Assembly (NCBI GenBank): GCA_947478465.1
Contig: CANJWH010000012.1
Location: 1 to 61,980 of the forward strand
DNA from: Bacteroidota bacterium
Lineage (GTDB): Bacteria; Bacteroidota; Bacteroidia; SXHM01
Direction of reading: 5' to 3'
Length of the DNA stretch: 61,980 nt
A program made the translations under genes and the position numbers. Each line of letters opens with the position of its first letter. Position 1 is the stretch's first letter. A model generated the notes under the pieces. It was not told the DNA's origin. It did no database searches and saw only the letters and a program-made list of their open reading frames with translations. Below are positions 1-7,629 of this stretch, piece after piece.

Positions 1-223
1 ATGTGTAAGATATTTTTGATCCATATAAATGTAAATTCTGAAGCAAAGACAACCTCATTTTAGAAATATAACAAAATACCCACTAGGTTAAACATAGGTA
101 AAACATATTGAGATTTTACATGAAATCTAAAAATTCTAATAACATTGTGAAAGGATTGATATCATTGGTTTACATGAACTTTTTGCGACTTTTTAAAACC
201 ATTAAAAACCACCAAATAAAATT
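1..223. other. AT-rich edge region without a convincing gene
   Basis: This stretch is very AT-rich and holds no ORF I would defend. A frame opening at base 1 on the plus strand closes at 61-63 and could be the tail of a gene lying to the left, but 20 codons are too few to identify it. A 94-codon frame starting at 108 runs through the tRNA fragment and its terminator and is not credible as a gene. Because the region ends exactly where the tRNA-Leu fragment begins, I infer it is the end of an inserted element or a rearrangement border. Confidence 0.4.
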
Positions 224-276
224 CTTAAAATCCTGTGGCCATTGCGGCCGTAGCGGTTCGACCCCGCTCCCGGGTA
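224..276 (+). pseudogene. 3' fragment of tRNA-Leu(UAA), possible attachment-site scar
   Basis: The segment reads as the 3' part of a class II tRNA. It has a seven-base anticodon loop CTTAAAA (224-230, anticodon TAA), a 3' anticodon strand TCCTG, a long variable arm GGCC-ATTGC-GGCC (237-249), a perfect T arm AGCGG-TTCGACC-CCGCT (252-268), the acceptor 3' strand CCCGGGT (269-275) and discriminator A276. The matching 5' half (acceptor, D arm, 5' anticodon strand) is absent: the bases before 224 are AT-rich and do not pair. An intact gene must exist elsewhere. Tyrosine recombinases often integrate in tRNA anticodon loops and leave such a 3' copy. Confidence 0.75.
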
Positions 277-279
277 CTA

Positions 280-307
280 AGCGAGTTGAGAAATCAACTC
301 GCTTTTT
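280..307 (+). terminator. Rho-independent terminator behind the tRNA-Leu fragment
   Basis: A perfect ten-base stem AGCGAGTTGA / TCAACTCGCT closes on a GAAA loop and is followed by a run of T. It reads on the plus strand only; no T-run follows on the minus strand. It sits a few bases after the discriminator base, as expected for the native terminator of the tRNA gene. Confidence 0.85.
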
Positions 308-332
308 TATTGTAATTTGTTATAATAAAATC

Positions 333-1025
333 TCAATGGCAGGAATGCACCTGACCTTTACTTATCTTAGGGCTGACATAAGGGATTCCTAAATTCAATC
401 CTCGCAGAATAAACAATACGCCTATAAGCAAAATTACAAAGGGCATTGCCTTACGGATATGATTGCGGATATTCACGCTGATAAAATTACCTGCAACAAT
501 GACTGATAACATCACGGGTAACGTTCCTACGCCAAACAGGGCCATATAAGTTGCTCCTTCTAACGGGCCGGATGTAGCTGAAGCTCCTGCAACAGCAAGA
601 TAAACCAAACCACAGGGTAGTAACCCGTTTAACATTCCTATAAAAAAGAAAGAAGAAAAAGAGCGTTGTTGAAAGAAATTTTTCATCCCGCTTTTTACCC
701 TTGAAGTAAAACTATAGGCAAAGCCTGTAATCTTATTTCCGCTGCTTAACATACCGGGAAGAAGAATTGAAAGCACAATTAATACACCGATAGTGATGGA
801 GAAGCCTTGTAGCCATCCCGCCAAAGCAAAGGTTCTTCCAATAATTCCGAACAGAATACCAAAGAGAGAATAGGTTAAAATCCTTCCTGAATTATAAGTA
901 AAGGCAGCAACAATTCTTTTACTTATGCTATTTCCGCCAACAGGTAGTGCTAATGCAATCGGTCCACACATTCCTATGCAGTGGAAACTACCTAATAATC
1001 CCAATGTAAATGCGGTCCAAAACAT
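333..1025 (-). CDS. DsbD/TauE-like membrane protein of the cbb3 assembly cluster
   Basis: A 230-residue membrane protein with about six hydrophobic segments. It opens with a glycine-rich helix containing HCIGMCGP, the signature of the cytochrome c biogenesis transmembrane (DsbD_2, sulfite-exporter-like) family. Members are routinely found at the end of ccoGHIS clusters, where a role in copper handling or thiol transfer for oxidase assembly is suspected; the exact substrate is unproven. The Cys of the first helix is a candidate redox or metal residue. The ATG lies two bases after the ccoH stop, so it is the last gene of the cco operon. Confidence 0.85.
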   Translation of the reverse strand: MFWTAFTLGLLGSFHCIGMCGPIALALPVGGNSISKRIVAAFTYNSGRILTYSLFGILFGIIGRTFALAGWLQGFSITIGVLIVLSILLPGMLSSGNKITGFAYSFTSRVKSGMKNFFQQRSFSSFFFIGMLNGLLPCGLVYLAVAGASATSGPLEGATYMALFGVGTLPVMLSVIVAGNFISVNIRNHIRKAMPFVILLIGVLFILRGLNLGIPYVSPKISKGQVHSCH

Positions 1026-1026
1026 A

Positions 1027-1452
1027 CTACAGAATAATTACATTCTCCTGAAAATATGATTTATCATTTTCCTTCCAATCAATCTGCAAGAGATATTTAC
1101 CTTTGCTTGCAGTTTTTAAATCTATTTGCTGATTACCTAGACTGTCAGGCATTGCAGACACATTAAAATCCATCGCTGCGTCTGAAGGTCGAAATAATAT
1201 AATTTCTCCACTTACATTTTCAGTTGCCGGAAATGTCAAATTCAGCGAATTATTCTCGTGCTTCCATAAAACTTGTTTACTATTCGTGTTCACTAAATTC
1301 TGTTTATCAATCTGATCCTGAAATTTTAGTTCTTTGTCGTAATAATCTTCTGTTACCAAATCATATTTTTGGTTAAAACTAATAACTACCAATGCTATAA
1401 TAAAGATGGCAAAAGTGGTATAGAATATGGCTATTTTGTATCCCCAGTTCAT
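1027..1452 (-). CDS. ccoH: FixH/CcoH family cbb3 oxidase assembly protein
   Basis: A 141-residue protein with one N-terminal membrane helix (about residues 6-26) followed by the FixH hallmark segment around residues 30-55, rich in D, Y, E and K with the pattern TEDYYDKE. The rest is a periplasmic beta-rich domain. FixH/CcoH proteins are needed for assembly or stability of cbb3 oxidase. The gene sits between ccoG (2 bp gap) and the DsbD-like gene in one operon, which agrees with the assignment. Confidence 0.88.
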   Translation of the reverse strand: MNWGYKIAIFYTTFAIFIIALVVISFNQKYDLVTEDYYDKELKFQDQIDKQNLVNTNSKQVLWKHENNSLNLTFPATENVSGEIILFRPSDAAMDFNVSAMPDSLGNQQIDLKTASKGKYLLQIDWKENDKSYFQENVIIL

Positions 1453-1454
1453 AG

Positions 1455-2882
1455 TTATTTATTTAAAATTACAGGTCCGATAAAAGTTGTTGTGGCTTTG
1501 TATAATAATTCATCACCAGAATAAATTCCTATAGTGAACTTAGACTTCATTTTCTTCAAATCACTTTTGCTTGCGTAAATAAATAATGCTCCTTGAGCTA
1601 TTCCCTGCTCATTTACTACTATGTTCTCATGTGCCACTAATTTAATCTCAATATTTGGATCAAGCGGTCTCAATGTAAGCGGAATTGCATGATTTGTTTT
1701 ATTGATGATTTTGTAATTATAGAGATTACTTATTTTTTCGCCATCCTGTTCCTGATAAAGCATACCTGGAGTTCGCAACAATGTAGCCGATATATCACTT
1801 CGGGTAATAAGCAAGGTGGTCATTGCAACAATCAGCAGTGTCAAAACCACTGAATAAGCTTTCATCCTTGTAGTGAATTTGAACGGTTTACTCTCTGCTA
1901 TTTCACTCTCCGAAGCATAGCGTATAAGACCGGGCTTCATGTTTACACTCTCCATCATGTGGTTGCAGGCATCAATACAGGCAGTACAATTAACGCATTC
2001 CAACTGGGTTCCATTGCGGATATCAATTCCTGTAGGACAAACATCAACACAGTGGTGACAATCTATACAATCACCTTTTCCAAACTCAGCACGGTTTTCA
2101 TTTTTGTGGAATTTAGCGCGTGACTCACCACGCACTTTGTCATAAGCAACCACAATAGAATTGCGGTCGAGCAGCACTCCCTGCAGCCTTCCGTAAGGGC
2201 AAACCACCAAACAAACCTGTTCACGAAATCTCGAAAATACTCCATAAAACACTGCACTGAATATCATAATAGAAGCAAGTCCTCCAATATGTTGTTCAGG
2301 TGGGTCTGTTATTATTTTCAGCAGCTCATCGCTGCCAATTATATAAGCAAGAAATGTATTGGCTATAAAAAATGAAATAGCATAAAAAACAGCATGTTTC
2401 AATGTTTTCTTCCATATCTTCTCTGTATTCCATGACATTTTATCCAATGCCTGCTGCTGTTTCCAGTCTCCTTCAATCCAGTATTCTATTTTGCGGAATA
2501 CCATTTCCATAAAAATGGTTTGAGGACAAACCCAACCACAGAATACTCTTCCGAAAATAACAGTGAATACAATGATAAAGACCAAAAAGGTTATCATCGC
2601 TAATCCGAAAATATAAAAATCCTGAGGCCAGAAAACTTGTCCGAACAACACAAACTTGCGTTGAATAATATTCATCATCAGCAATGGCTCACCACCGATG
2701 CGGATAAAAGGACCTGAGAATAAAAAGGCAAGGAGTATTACACTTACAATTGTCCGTGCATTATAATATTTACCACCCGGTTTTTTAGGAAATATCCACC
2801 TGCGGTCACCCTCTTTATTGATGGTGCTGATAGAATCTCTAAAACTTCCTTCGGGATCCTTTATATCAAAATTGATAGCCAT
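1455..2882 (-). CDS. ccoG: Cytochrome c oxidase accessory protein CcoG (FixG/RdxA)
   Basis: A 475-residue integral membrane ferredoxin. The N-terminal half holds several membrane helices with the conserved FCGWVCPQT motif. Around residues 260-310 two cysteine clusters, CIDCHHCVDVCP and CVNCTACIDAC, are ligands for two [4Fe-4S] centres. A last helix near 340-360 leads to a periplasmic Ig-like FixG C-terminal domain. CcoG is known to act in copper reduction and supply for the CuB centre of cbb3 oxidase. Length and all motifs are normal. It lies about 80 bp downstream of ccoP. Confidence 0.96.
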   Translation of the reverse strand: MAINFDIKDPEGSFRDSISTINKEGDRRWIFPKKPGGKYYNARTIVSVILLAFLFSGPFIRIGGEPLLMMNIIQRKFVLFGQVFWPQDFYIFGLAMITFLVFIIVFTVIFGRVFCGWVCPQTIFMEMVFRKIEYWIEGDWKQQQALDKMSWNTEKIWKKTLKHAVFYAISFFIANTFLAYIIGSDELLKIITDPPEQHIGGLASIMIFSAVFYGVFSRFREQVCLVVCPYGRLQGVLLDRNSIVVAYDKVRGESRAKFHKNENRAEFGKGDCIDCHHCVDVCPTGIDIRNGTQLECVNCTACIDACNHMMESVNMKPGLIRYASESEIAESKPFKFTTRMKAYSVVLTLLIVAMTTLLITRSDISATLLRTPGMLYQEQDGEKISNLYNYKIINKTNHAIPLTLRPLDPNIEIKLVAHENIVVNEQGIAQGALFIYASKSDLKKMKSKFTIGIYSGDELLYKATTTFIGPVILNK

Positions 2883-2961
2883 AATTTTTCTAAATTAATA
2901 AAAACTGATGGGTTTTTATACACTATTCTCCTGCTCACATTTAGGCTATACAAACAATAAA

Positions 2962-4125
2962 TTATTGATTAACTGCAACAGGCGCCTTTGCACTGTCGGC
3001 AGCTAAACTGTCAGGCTGTGCAGCAGGTACTCCACCTTCTGACCACAAATCACCTTGCGGCTCTTTCGGATTTGCAGGATTAGTTCCTTTAAGCGTAAGG
3101 ATATAACTTGCCACTTCCTGAATCTGCACTGGTGTAAGCTGTGCTTCCCATGCAATCATACCTTTTGCGGGAACACCGTATTTCACAGTTTTGAAAATGT
3201 TTTTTATACCTCCTCCGTGTATCCAATACTCGTCTGCAAAGTTAGGTCCTACCCCACCCTCACCTGCCTGTCCATGGCAAGCTGCGCAATAAGTTTTAAA
3301 TGTTTCTTTCCCTTTTTCTAATTGCGCTGCATCGGTAAAAACTACCACACTGTTTTCATCTACTTTTGCTCCTGATTTTGCAAGGAAAGCTTCTTTCTGC
3401 AAACGACCTTCTTCCATAGCTTTTTCATATTCAGCTATCTGCAAATCTCCTTTCCCTGTAATATGATAATAGGTAAGATAAACACCTGCAAAAGCAATCG
3501 TGAAATAGAAACCCCAAATCCACCAAGGTGGCAGGTTGTTATCCAACTCGCGTATGCCATCGTATTCATGATCCATCATAATCTCACCTTCACGCTCAAC
3601 AGGAACAGCATTATTTAAAGCGCCTGTCCAAATGTCTTGTTCTACAGGTACAACTTCTGCAACCTCCTCAGCTTTTAAACTTTTCAGCAGATTTTTAATA
3701 AGCAAAAGAATAGCAAATAGCAGTGAAAGCAAAACAAAGTTTACCGCTACCAATACCCAGAAAATATCTTCTGTCATAACAATCAAAGGCGTTGCTTCAG
3801 GACTTGCAGCCTGAGCAAATGCAGATGTTGCAGGAAGTGTCATCAAGGCAACAAGAATAACAGATGCTGCTTTGTTTCCTGCACCTCTTTTAAGCCAAAG
3901 ATCTTTGTTGGAAACAATGCTCTTTAAAACACTTGCCAACACTACAATCATTATCAGCAGGAGCAAAGCCAATCCGCTGAGAAACCAAAAGGTAGAAGTC
4001 TCACTTGCAAACTTCAGGTTTCTCCAAGGCACCTGAGGTGCTTCAGCGGCCATCAGGTTTCCAGATAAAATGAGCATGGATGCAGACAGAGCTGCTTTCT
4101 GAATTATATTTTTTATTGGGTTCAT
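2962..4125 (-). CDS. ccoP: cbb3-type cytochrome c oxidase subunit CcoP (monoheme, extended N-terminus)
   Basis: A 387-residue membrane-anchored c-type cytochrome. Hydrophobic segments lie at about residues 45-70, 88-105, 120-145 and 202-222. A single heme c motif CAACH is at residues 280-284, with a methionine ligand expected in the following domain. Proteobacterial CcoP usually carries two hemes; the one-heme form is typical of Bacteroidota. The first 115 residues are an extension with what looks like a second signal-like helix ending ATSAFAQ. It receives electrons and passes them to CcoNO. It stands between ccoQ and ccoG. Confidence 0.93.
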   Translation of the reverse strand: MNPIKNIIQKAALSASMLILSGNLMAAEAPQVPWRNLKFASETSTFWFLSGLALLLLIMIVVLASVLKSIVSNKDLWLKRGAGNKAASVILVALMTLPATSAFAQAASPEATPLIVMTEDIFWVLVAVNFVLLSLLFAILLLIKNLLKSLKAEEVAEVVPVEQDIWTGALNNAVPVEREGEIMMDHEYDGIRELDNNLPPWWIWGFYFTIAFAGVYLTYYHITGKGDLQIAEYEKAMEEGRLQKEAFLAKSGAKVDENSVVVFTDAAQLEKGKETFKTYCAACHGQAGEGGVGPNFADEYWIHGGGIKNIFKTVKYGVPAKGMIAWEAQLTPVQIQEVASYILTLKGTNPANPKEPQGDLWSEGGVPAAQPDSLAADSAKAPVAVNQ

Positions 4126-4146
4126 AATATTGAACAGTTTAGTTTG

Positions 4147-4320
4147 TTAAATAATATCGTCTAAAGGCATTTTTTTCATCTCGTTGATATACTCTTTTCT
4201 TTCCATTAACACATAGGCAAGAAGTCCAACAAAAAAGATAAAGAATATTCCGAAGGAGATGAGTGGATAAATCTCAATTCCTGTAATATTGGTCAGGTGA
4301 TGTTTTACAAATTTCAACAT
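4147..4320 (-). CDS. ccoQ: CcoQ-like small cbb3 oxidase subunit
   Basis: A 57-residue reading frame starting with ATG at 4320 and ending in TAA at 4147-4149. It begins MLKFVKHHLTNITGIEIYP, has one membrane helix (about residues 18-39) and a charged cytoplasmic tail (MERKEYINEMKKMPLDD). Position between ccoNO and ccoP, size and the single helix followed by a charged tail match CcoQ, which stabilises cbb3 oxidase. No sequence motif is decisive, so the call rests on context and topology. Confidence 0.88.
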   Translation of the reverse strand: MLKFVKHHLTNITGIEIYPLISFGIFFIFFVGLLAYVLMERKEYINEMKKMPLDDII

Positions 4321-4352
4321 GGTTTTACTGTTTTAGTGGGTTCGTTGTTATT

Positions 4353-6482
4353 TTACTTCTGAGCCTGCTCTTTATCTGCTTTTATATCGGTTCCCAAACG
4401 TTGCAGGTATGCGATAAGTGCAATAATTTCAGTATTAGGCAATGCCTGAATTTTATCTTTCTCCAAATTTTTAATAATCAGTTGTTCCTGATAAACAAGA
4501 TCAGCATTTGCAATCTTCTCATATCCATCAGGGTATGGAACGCCTATCGTACGCATTGCATTAATCTTAGCTGGCGTGCTTGCTGTGTCCAACTCACTTG
4601 TGTGCAACCAAGGGTAGGCAGGCATAATCGTTCCTGCACTCATACTCTCCGGATCCAGCATATGGTTATAGTGCCATGAGTCAGGATATTTCAAACCCTC
4701 GCGGTGCAAATCCGGCCCTGTGCGTTTTGAGCCCCACAGAAAAGGATGGTCATATACATACTCTCCGGCTTTGCTGTATTCTCCATAACGCTCTGTTTCA
4801 AAACGGAATGGACGAATCATTTGTGAGTGACAGTTGTTGCAACCTTCACGGATATAAATATCGCGTCCTTGTAATTCAAGCGGAGTGTATGGTTTAACGC
4901 TTGCAATGGTTGGAATATTTGATTTGATAAGGAAGGTAGGAACAATCTCTATCAAACCGCCAATTGAAATCAGTATTAATGAAAACAATAACATCTGAAC
5001 AGGTCTGCGTTCAATCCAACGGTGCCAGCCCTCACCTGCATGTGCTGTGTATTCTTTGGATAAGGCAGGAGCTTCTGCAGCTTCGTTGTCAACAAAATTT
5101 CCAGCCTTAACTGTTTTAACAACATTATATAACATCACAAATACACCAGCTAAATACAATGCACCACCAAATGAGCGCAGTGCGTAAAGTGGTTTCAATT
5201 GTGTTACAGTTTCAAGGAAGTTGGGGTAAGCAAGGAAACCTTCGGGAGTAAATTGTCTCCACATTCCAAACTGTGTTAAACCTGCCCAATACATTGGAAG
5301 TGCATAGAAAATAATTCCCAATGTTGCGAGCCAGAAGTGTGTGTTGGCTAATTTTTCTGAATACAGTTTAGTATTAAACATTTTTGGGATCAGGTAGTAT
5401 AGAATACCGAATGTGAGTAAGCCATTCCAACCCAAAGCACCAATATGAACGTGAGCAATTGTCCAATCAGTAAAGTGGCTGATAGCATTCACAGATTTTA
5501 ATGAAAGCATAGGACCTTCAAAAGTTGACATACCATAGCAGGTAATTGCTACCACCATAAATTTCAATACAGGATTTTCTCGCACACGGTCCCAGGCACC
5601 GCGAAGGGTAAGCAATCCGTTAATCATACCACCCCATGATGGTGCGATAAGCATAATAGAAAACACTGTACCTAATGATTGTGCCCAATCAGGCAAAGCA
5701 GTGTAAAGCAAGTGGTGAGGGCCTGCCCAGATATAAAGGAAAATAAGCGCCCAGAAGTGAACGATGGAAAGTCGGTACGAGTAAACCGGACGATTTGCAA
5801 TTTTAGGGATGAAGTAATACATCAAACCCAAATAAGGGGTCGTTAAGAAAAATGCTACAGCATTGTGACCATACCACCATTGAACCAAAGCATCCTGCAC
5901 ACCTGCATAAAACGAATAACTTTTAAAAAGGCTAACCGGAATTTCAAAAGAGTTAACAATGTGCAACACAGCAACGGTTACAAACGTTGCGATATAAAAC
6001 CAGATAGCAACATACAAGTGGCGCTCTCTGCGTTTAAGGATGGTCATAAACATATTAAGACCAAACACTACCCAGATCAGTGCAATGGCAATATCTATAG
6101 GCCACTCAAGTTCTGCATATTCTTTTCCGGAGGTAAAGCCCAGAACTAAAGTAAGAGCTGCTGCAACAATAATTGATTGCCAACCCCAGAAATTAATGCG
6201 GCTTAAAGTATCGTTCCACATGCGTGCTTTCAATAAACGCTGTAACGAATAATACACTCCCATAAAAATTCCATTACCGACAAAAGCAAAAATTACCGCA
6301 TTGGTATGCAAGGGACGAATACGCCCAAAGGTGGTGTAAGCAAAATTGAAGTTAAGCACAGGAAAAACCAATTGCAGAGCAATCAGTAGTCCAACGGTCA
6401 TACCCACAATACCCCATAACAGGGTTGCATAGGCAAACATTTTTACAATCTTATTGTCGTAAGAGAATTTTTCGGTTTCCAT
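4353..6482 (-). CDS. ccoNO: Fused cbb3 oxidase subunits CcoN-CcoO
   Basis: A 709-residue fusion of the catalytic subunit CcoN (about residues 1-480, twelve helices) and the monoheme subunit CcoO (about 490-709). The CcoN part shows the conserved His ligands for heme b, heme b3 and CuB, including WWYGHNAV, AGPHHLLYT and AHVHIGALGWNG. The CcoO part is anchored by one helix near 495-515 and has the heme c motif CNNCH at 548-552. In Proteobacteria these are two genes; fusion is common in Bacteroidota. It reduces O2 to water at high affinity. It follows ccoS by three bases and lacks internal frameshifts. Confidence 0.97.
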   Translation of the reverse strand: METEKFSYDNKIVKMFAYATLLWGIVGMTVGLLIALQLVFPVLNFNFAYTTFGRIRPLHTNAVIFAFVGNGIFMGVYYSLQRLLKARMWNDTLSRINFWGWQSIIVAAALTLVLGFTSGKEYAELEWPIDIAIALIWVVFGLNMFMTILKRRERHLYVAIWFYIATFVTVAVLHIVNSFEIPVSLFKSYSFYAGVQDALVQWWYGHNAVAFFLTTPYLGLMYYFIPKIANRPVYSYRLSIVHFWALIFLYIWAGPHHLLYTALPDWAQSLGTVFSIMLIAPSWGGMINGLLTLRGAWDRVRENPVLKFMVVAITCYGMSTFEGPMLSLKSVNAISHFTDWTIAHVHIGALGWNGLLTFGILYYLIPKMFNTKLYSEKLANTHFWLATLGIIFYALPMYWAGLTQFGMWRQFTPEGFLAYPNFLETVTQLKPLYALRSFGGALYLAGVFVMLYNVVKTVKAGNFVDNEAAEAPALSKEYTAHAGEGWHRWIERRPVQMLLFSLILISIGGLIEIVPTFLIKSNIPTIASVKPYTPLELQGRDIYIREGCNNCHSQMIRPFRFETERYGEYSKAGEYVYDHPFLWGSKRTGPDLHREGLKYPDSWHYNHMLDPESMSAGTIMPAYPWLHTSELDTASTPAKINAMRTIGVPYPDGYEKIANADLVYQEQLIIKNLEKDKIQALPNTEIIALIAYLQRLGTDIKADKEQAQK

Positions 6483-6485
6483 AAT

Positions 6486-6659
6486 TTATTCGGGTTTTGT
6501 TTGTTCTTTATTATCTGAAGGGGTATCATTAAAAAGCATACGGACAGAGGGCGTATAATCATCTTCGTATTGATTGGTTTTTACAGCCCATAAAAAGGCA
6601 ATTAAAAAACCTACTGCTACAACTAAACTAATTCCGATTAGGAGGAAGATGGCGCTCAT
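6486..6659 (-). CDS. ccoS: cbb3-type cytochrome oxidase assembly protein CcoS
   Basis: A 57-residue protein starting MSAIFLLIGISLVVAVGFL, with one N-terminal membrane helix, then FLWAVKTNQYEDD, the usual CcoS signature (helix followed by aromatic/acidic QYEDD). CcoS is required for inserting cofactors into the cbb3 catalytic subunit. It is the first gene of the cco operon, with its stop three bases before ccoNO. The start ATG at 6659 lies about 15 bp downstream of the predicted transcription start. Confidence 0.92.
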   Translation of the reverse strand: MSAIFLLIGISLVVAVGFLIAFLWAVKTNQYEDDYTPSVRMLFNDTPSDNKEQTKPE

Positions 6660-6676
6660 TATTTTTTTTTCGGCAA

Positions 6677-6741
6677 CAAAAATGCAGACCAGAATAGTCT
6701 CTTATAATGATTGGGGTCAGAGGAAAATATGATATATGTCA
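6677..6741 (-). promoter_or_regulatory. cco operon promoter with upstream FNR-like box
   Basis: Reading on the minus strand, a dyad TGACATATATCA (6730-6741) is followed after 45 bp by CATTTTTG (6677-6684), one base off the Bacteroidota -7 consensus TAnnTTTG. No good -33 TTTG is visible, as expected for an activator-dependent promoter. If the first base of the -7 element is near -10, the dyad centre is near -61.5, the class I position for CRP/FNR-type activators. The same geometry recurs before ccoI, arsR and usp. Confidence 0.7.
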
Positions 6742-6833
6742 GGAAAGTGGTGTAACGAAGTCGGAAATTTGTAATAAAGCGATATAATCATCAATTCAAA
6801 ACTCCTTTGCTAAAAGAAATACTTTTGCAGTGT

Positions 6834-7628
6834 ATGAAAATAAACGCTGCATTATTATTCCTAATTTTGTTCTGCTGCATAGCCTGCTCCACATCTAAAC
6901 AAGTTGTTCAAAGTTCTGCAGGAAAAATAAATTGCATTAATGAGGGAGCACTGTCAACAAACCTCAGACCAAAAATTCCAGCGGAATATTATGCAGAACA
7001 AGGCGTGAAATACTTTCAAACAATGCAGTCTGATATTTCCATTAAGGTGCAGCCTAACTATTCCGATCTTGTTATTCGCTGGGAATGGCCTCCCTGGCTT
7101 TTACTAACAGGTTTCCGTAAGACGGGACTTATCACTACCGATGTTATGCTCAAGCTAAACCCAACTAAATACGAACTATTGGATTGTCGAGGATTTGAAT
7201 CACAACCCTTCTGTCGCTGCCATGTGGTTTTTAATTATGGCGGAACACTTTGTCCAATTTACGAGGAGTTTACATTTAACGACCAAGGAGAAATGACCTT
7301 TATTGAAGCATGGAGCGATTATGAAAGTCTGTTACCAATGACCTCCGGTTCTGATAGCCTTTGGGATGAACAGGAATATTGGGGAATGAAGGAAGTAAAC
7401 CGCTTATCAACTAAAGTTCCGGGGCTGGGCAATTCTTCAGGAAGAATAGACCTCTATTCACCCTGCATGAATGAAGCCGCTGAAAAAGATAAAGACATTG
7501 CAGAATTACAAATGCGGGCAAAAGACGCTAACAAATTCTGGATGCAGGAATTAATCAAACACAGAAAAGAAGTAAGCGGTGGGTGCGAACCTCCTGAAGG
7601 AAATATCTATCCTTATTATCATAAATAG
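6834..7628 (+). CDS. Putative lipoprotein of unknown function in the cbb3 cluster
   Basis: I do not recognise the family. The 264-residue product begins with a lipoprotein signal (MKINAALLFLILFCCIACS), giving Cys 18 or 19 as the lipidated residue. The mature part has conserved-looking Trp and Cys clusters (WEWPPWLLLTGF, SQPFCRCHV) and may be a folded periplasmic or outer-membrane domain. I chose ATG 6834 over an upstream ATG at 6807, because the longer form would bury the signal peptide and because a -7 element TACTTTTG lies at 6820-6827, leaving almost no 5' leader. It is divergent from ccoS and convergent with ccoI, so a link to the oxidase is only positional. Confidence 0.8.
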   Translation: MKINAALLFLILFCCIACSTSKQVVQSSAGKINCINEGALSTNLRPKIPAEYYAEQGVKYFQTMQSDISIKVQPNYSDLVIRWEWPPWLLLTGFRKTGLITTDVMLKLNPTKYELLDCRGFESQPFCRCHVVFNYGGTLCPIYEEFTFNDQGEMTFIEAWSDYESLLPMTSGSDSLWDEQEYWGMKEVNRLSTKVPGLGNSSGRIDLYSPCMNEAAEKDKDIAELQMRAKDANKFWMQELIKHRKEVSGGCEPPEGNIYPYYHK

Positions 7629-7629
7629 T

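Noticed and set aside
1-276. Group I intron in the tRNA-Leu(UAA) anticodon loop
   Set aside because: Such introns exist in this tRNA in other bacteria, but the base before the would-be 3' exon is not the required G, and the upstream 220 bases show no core pairing or 5' exon.
108-392. A 94-codon frame across the tRNA fragment
   Set aside because: It runs through the tRNA part and its terminator and into the end of the next gene on the other strand; no protein-like composition.
4401-4897. Two plus-strand frames inside ccoNO
   Set aside because: They lie wholly antisense to a gene with conserved heme and copper motifs and look like composition shadows.
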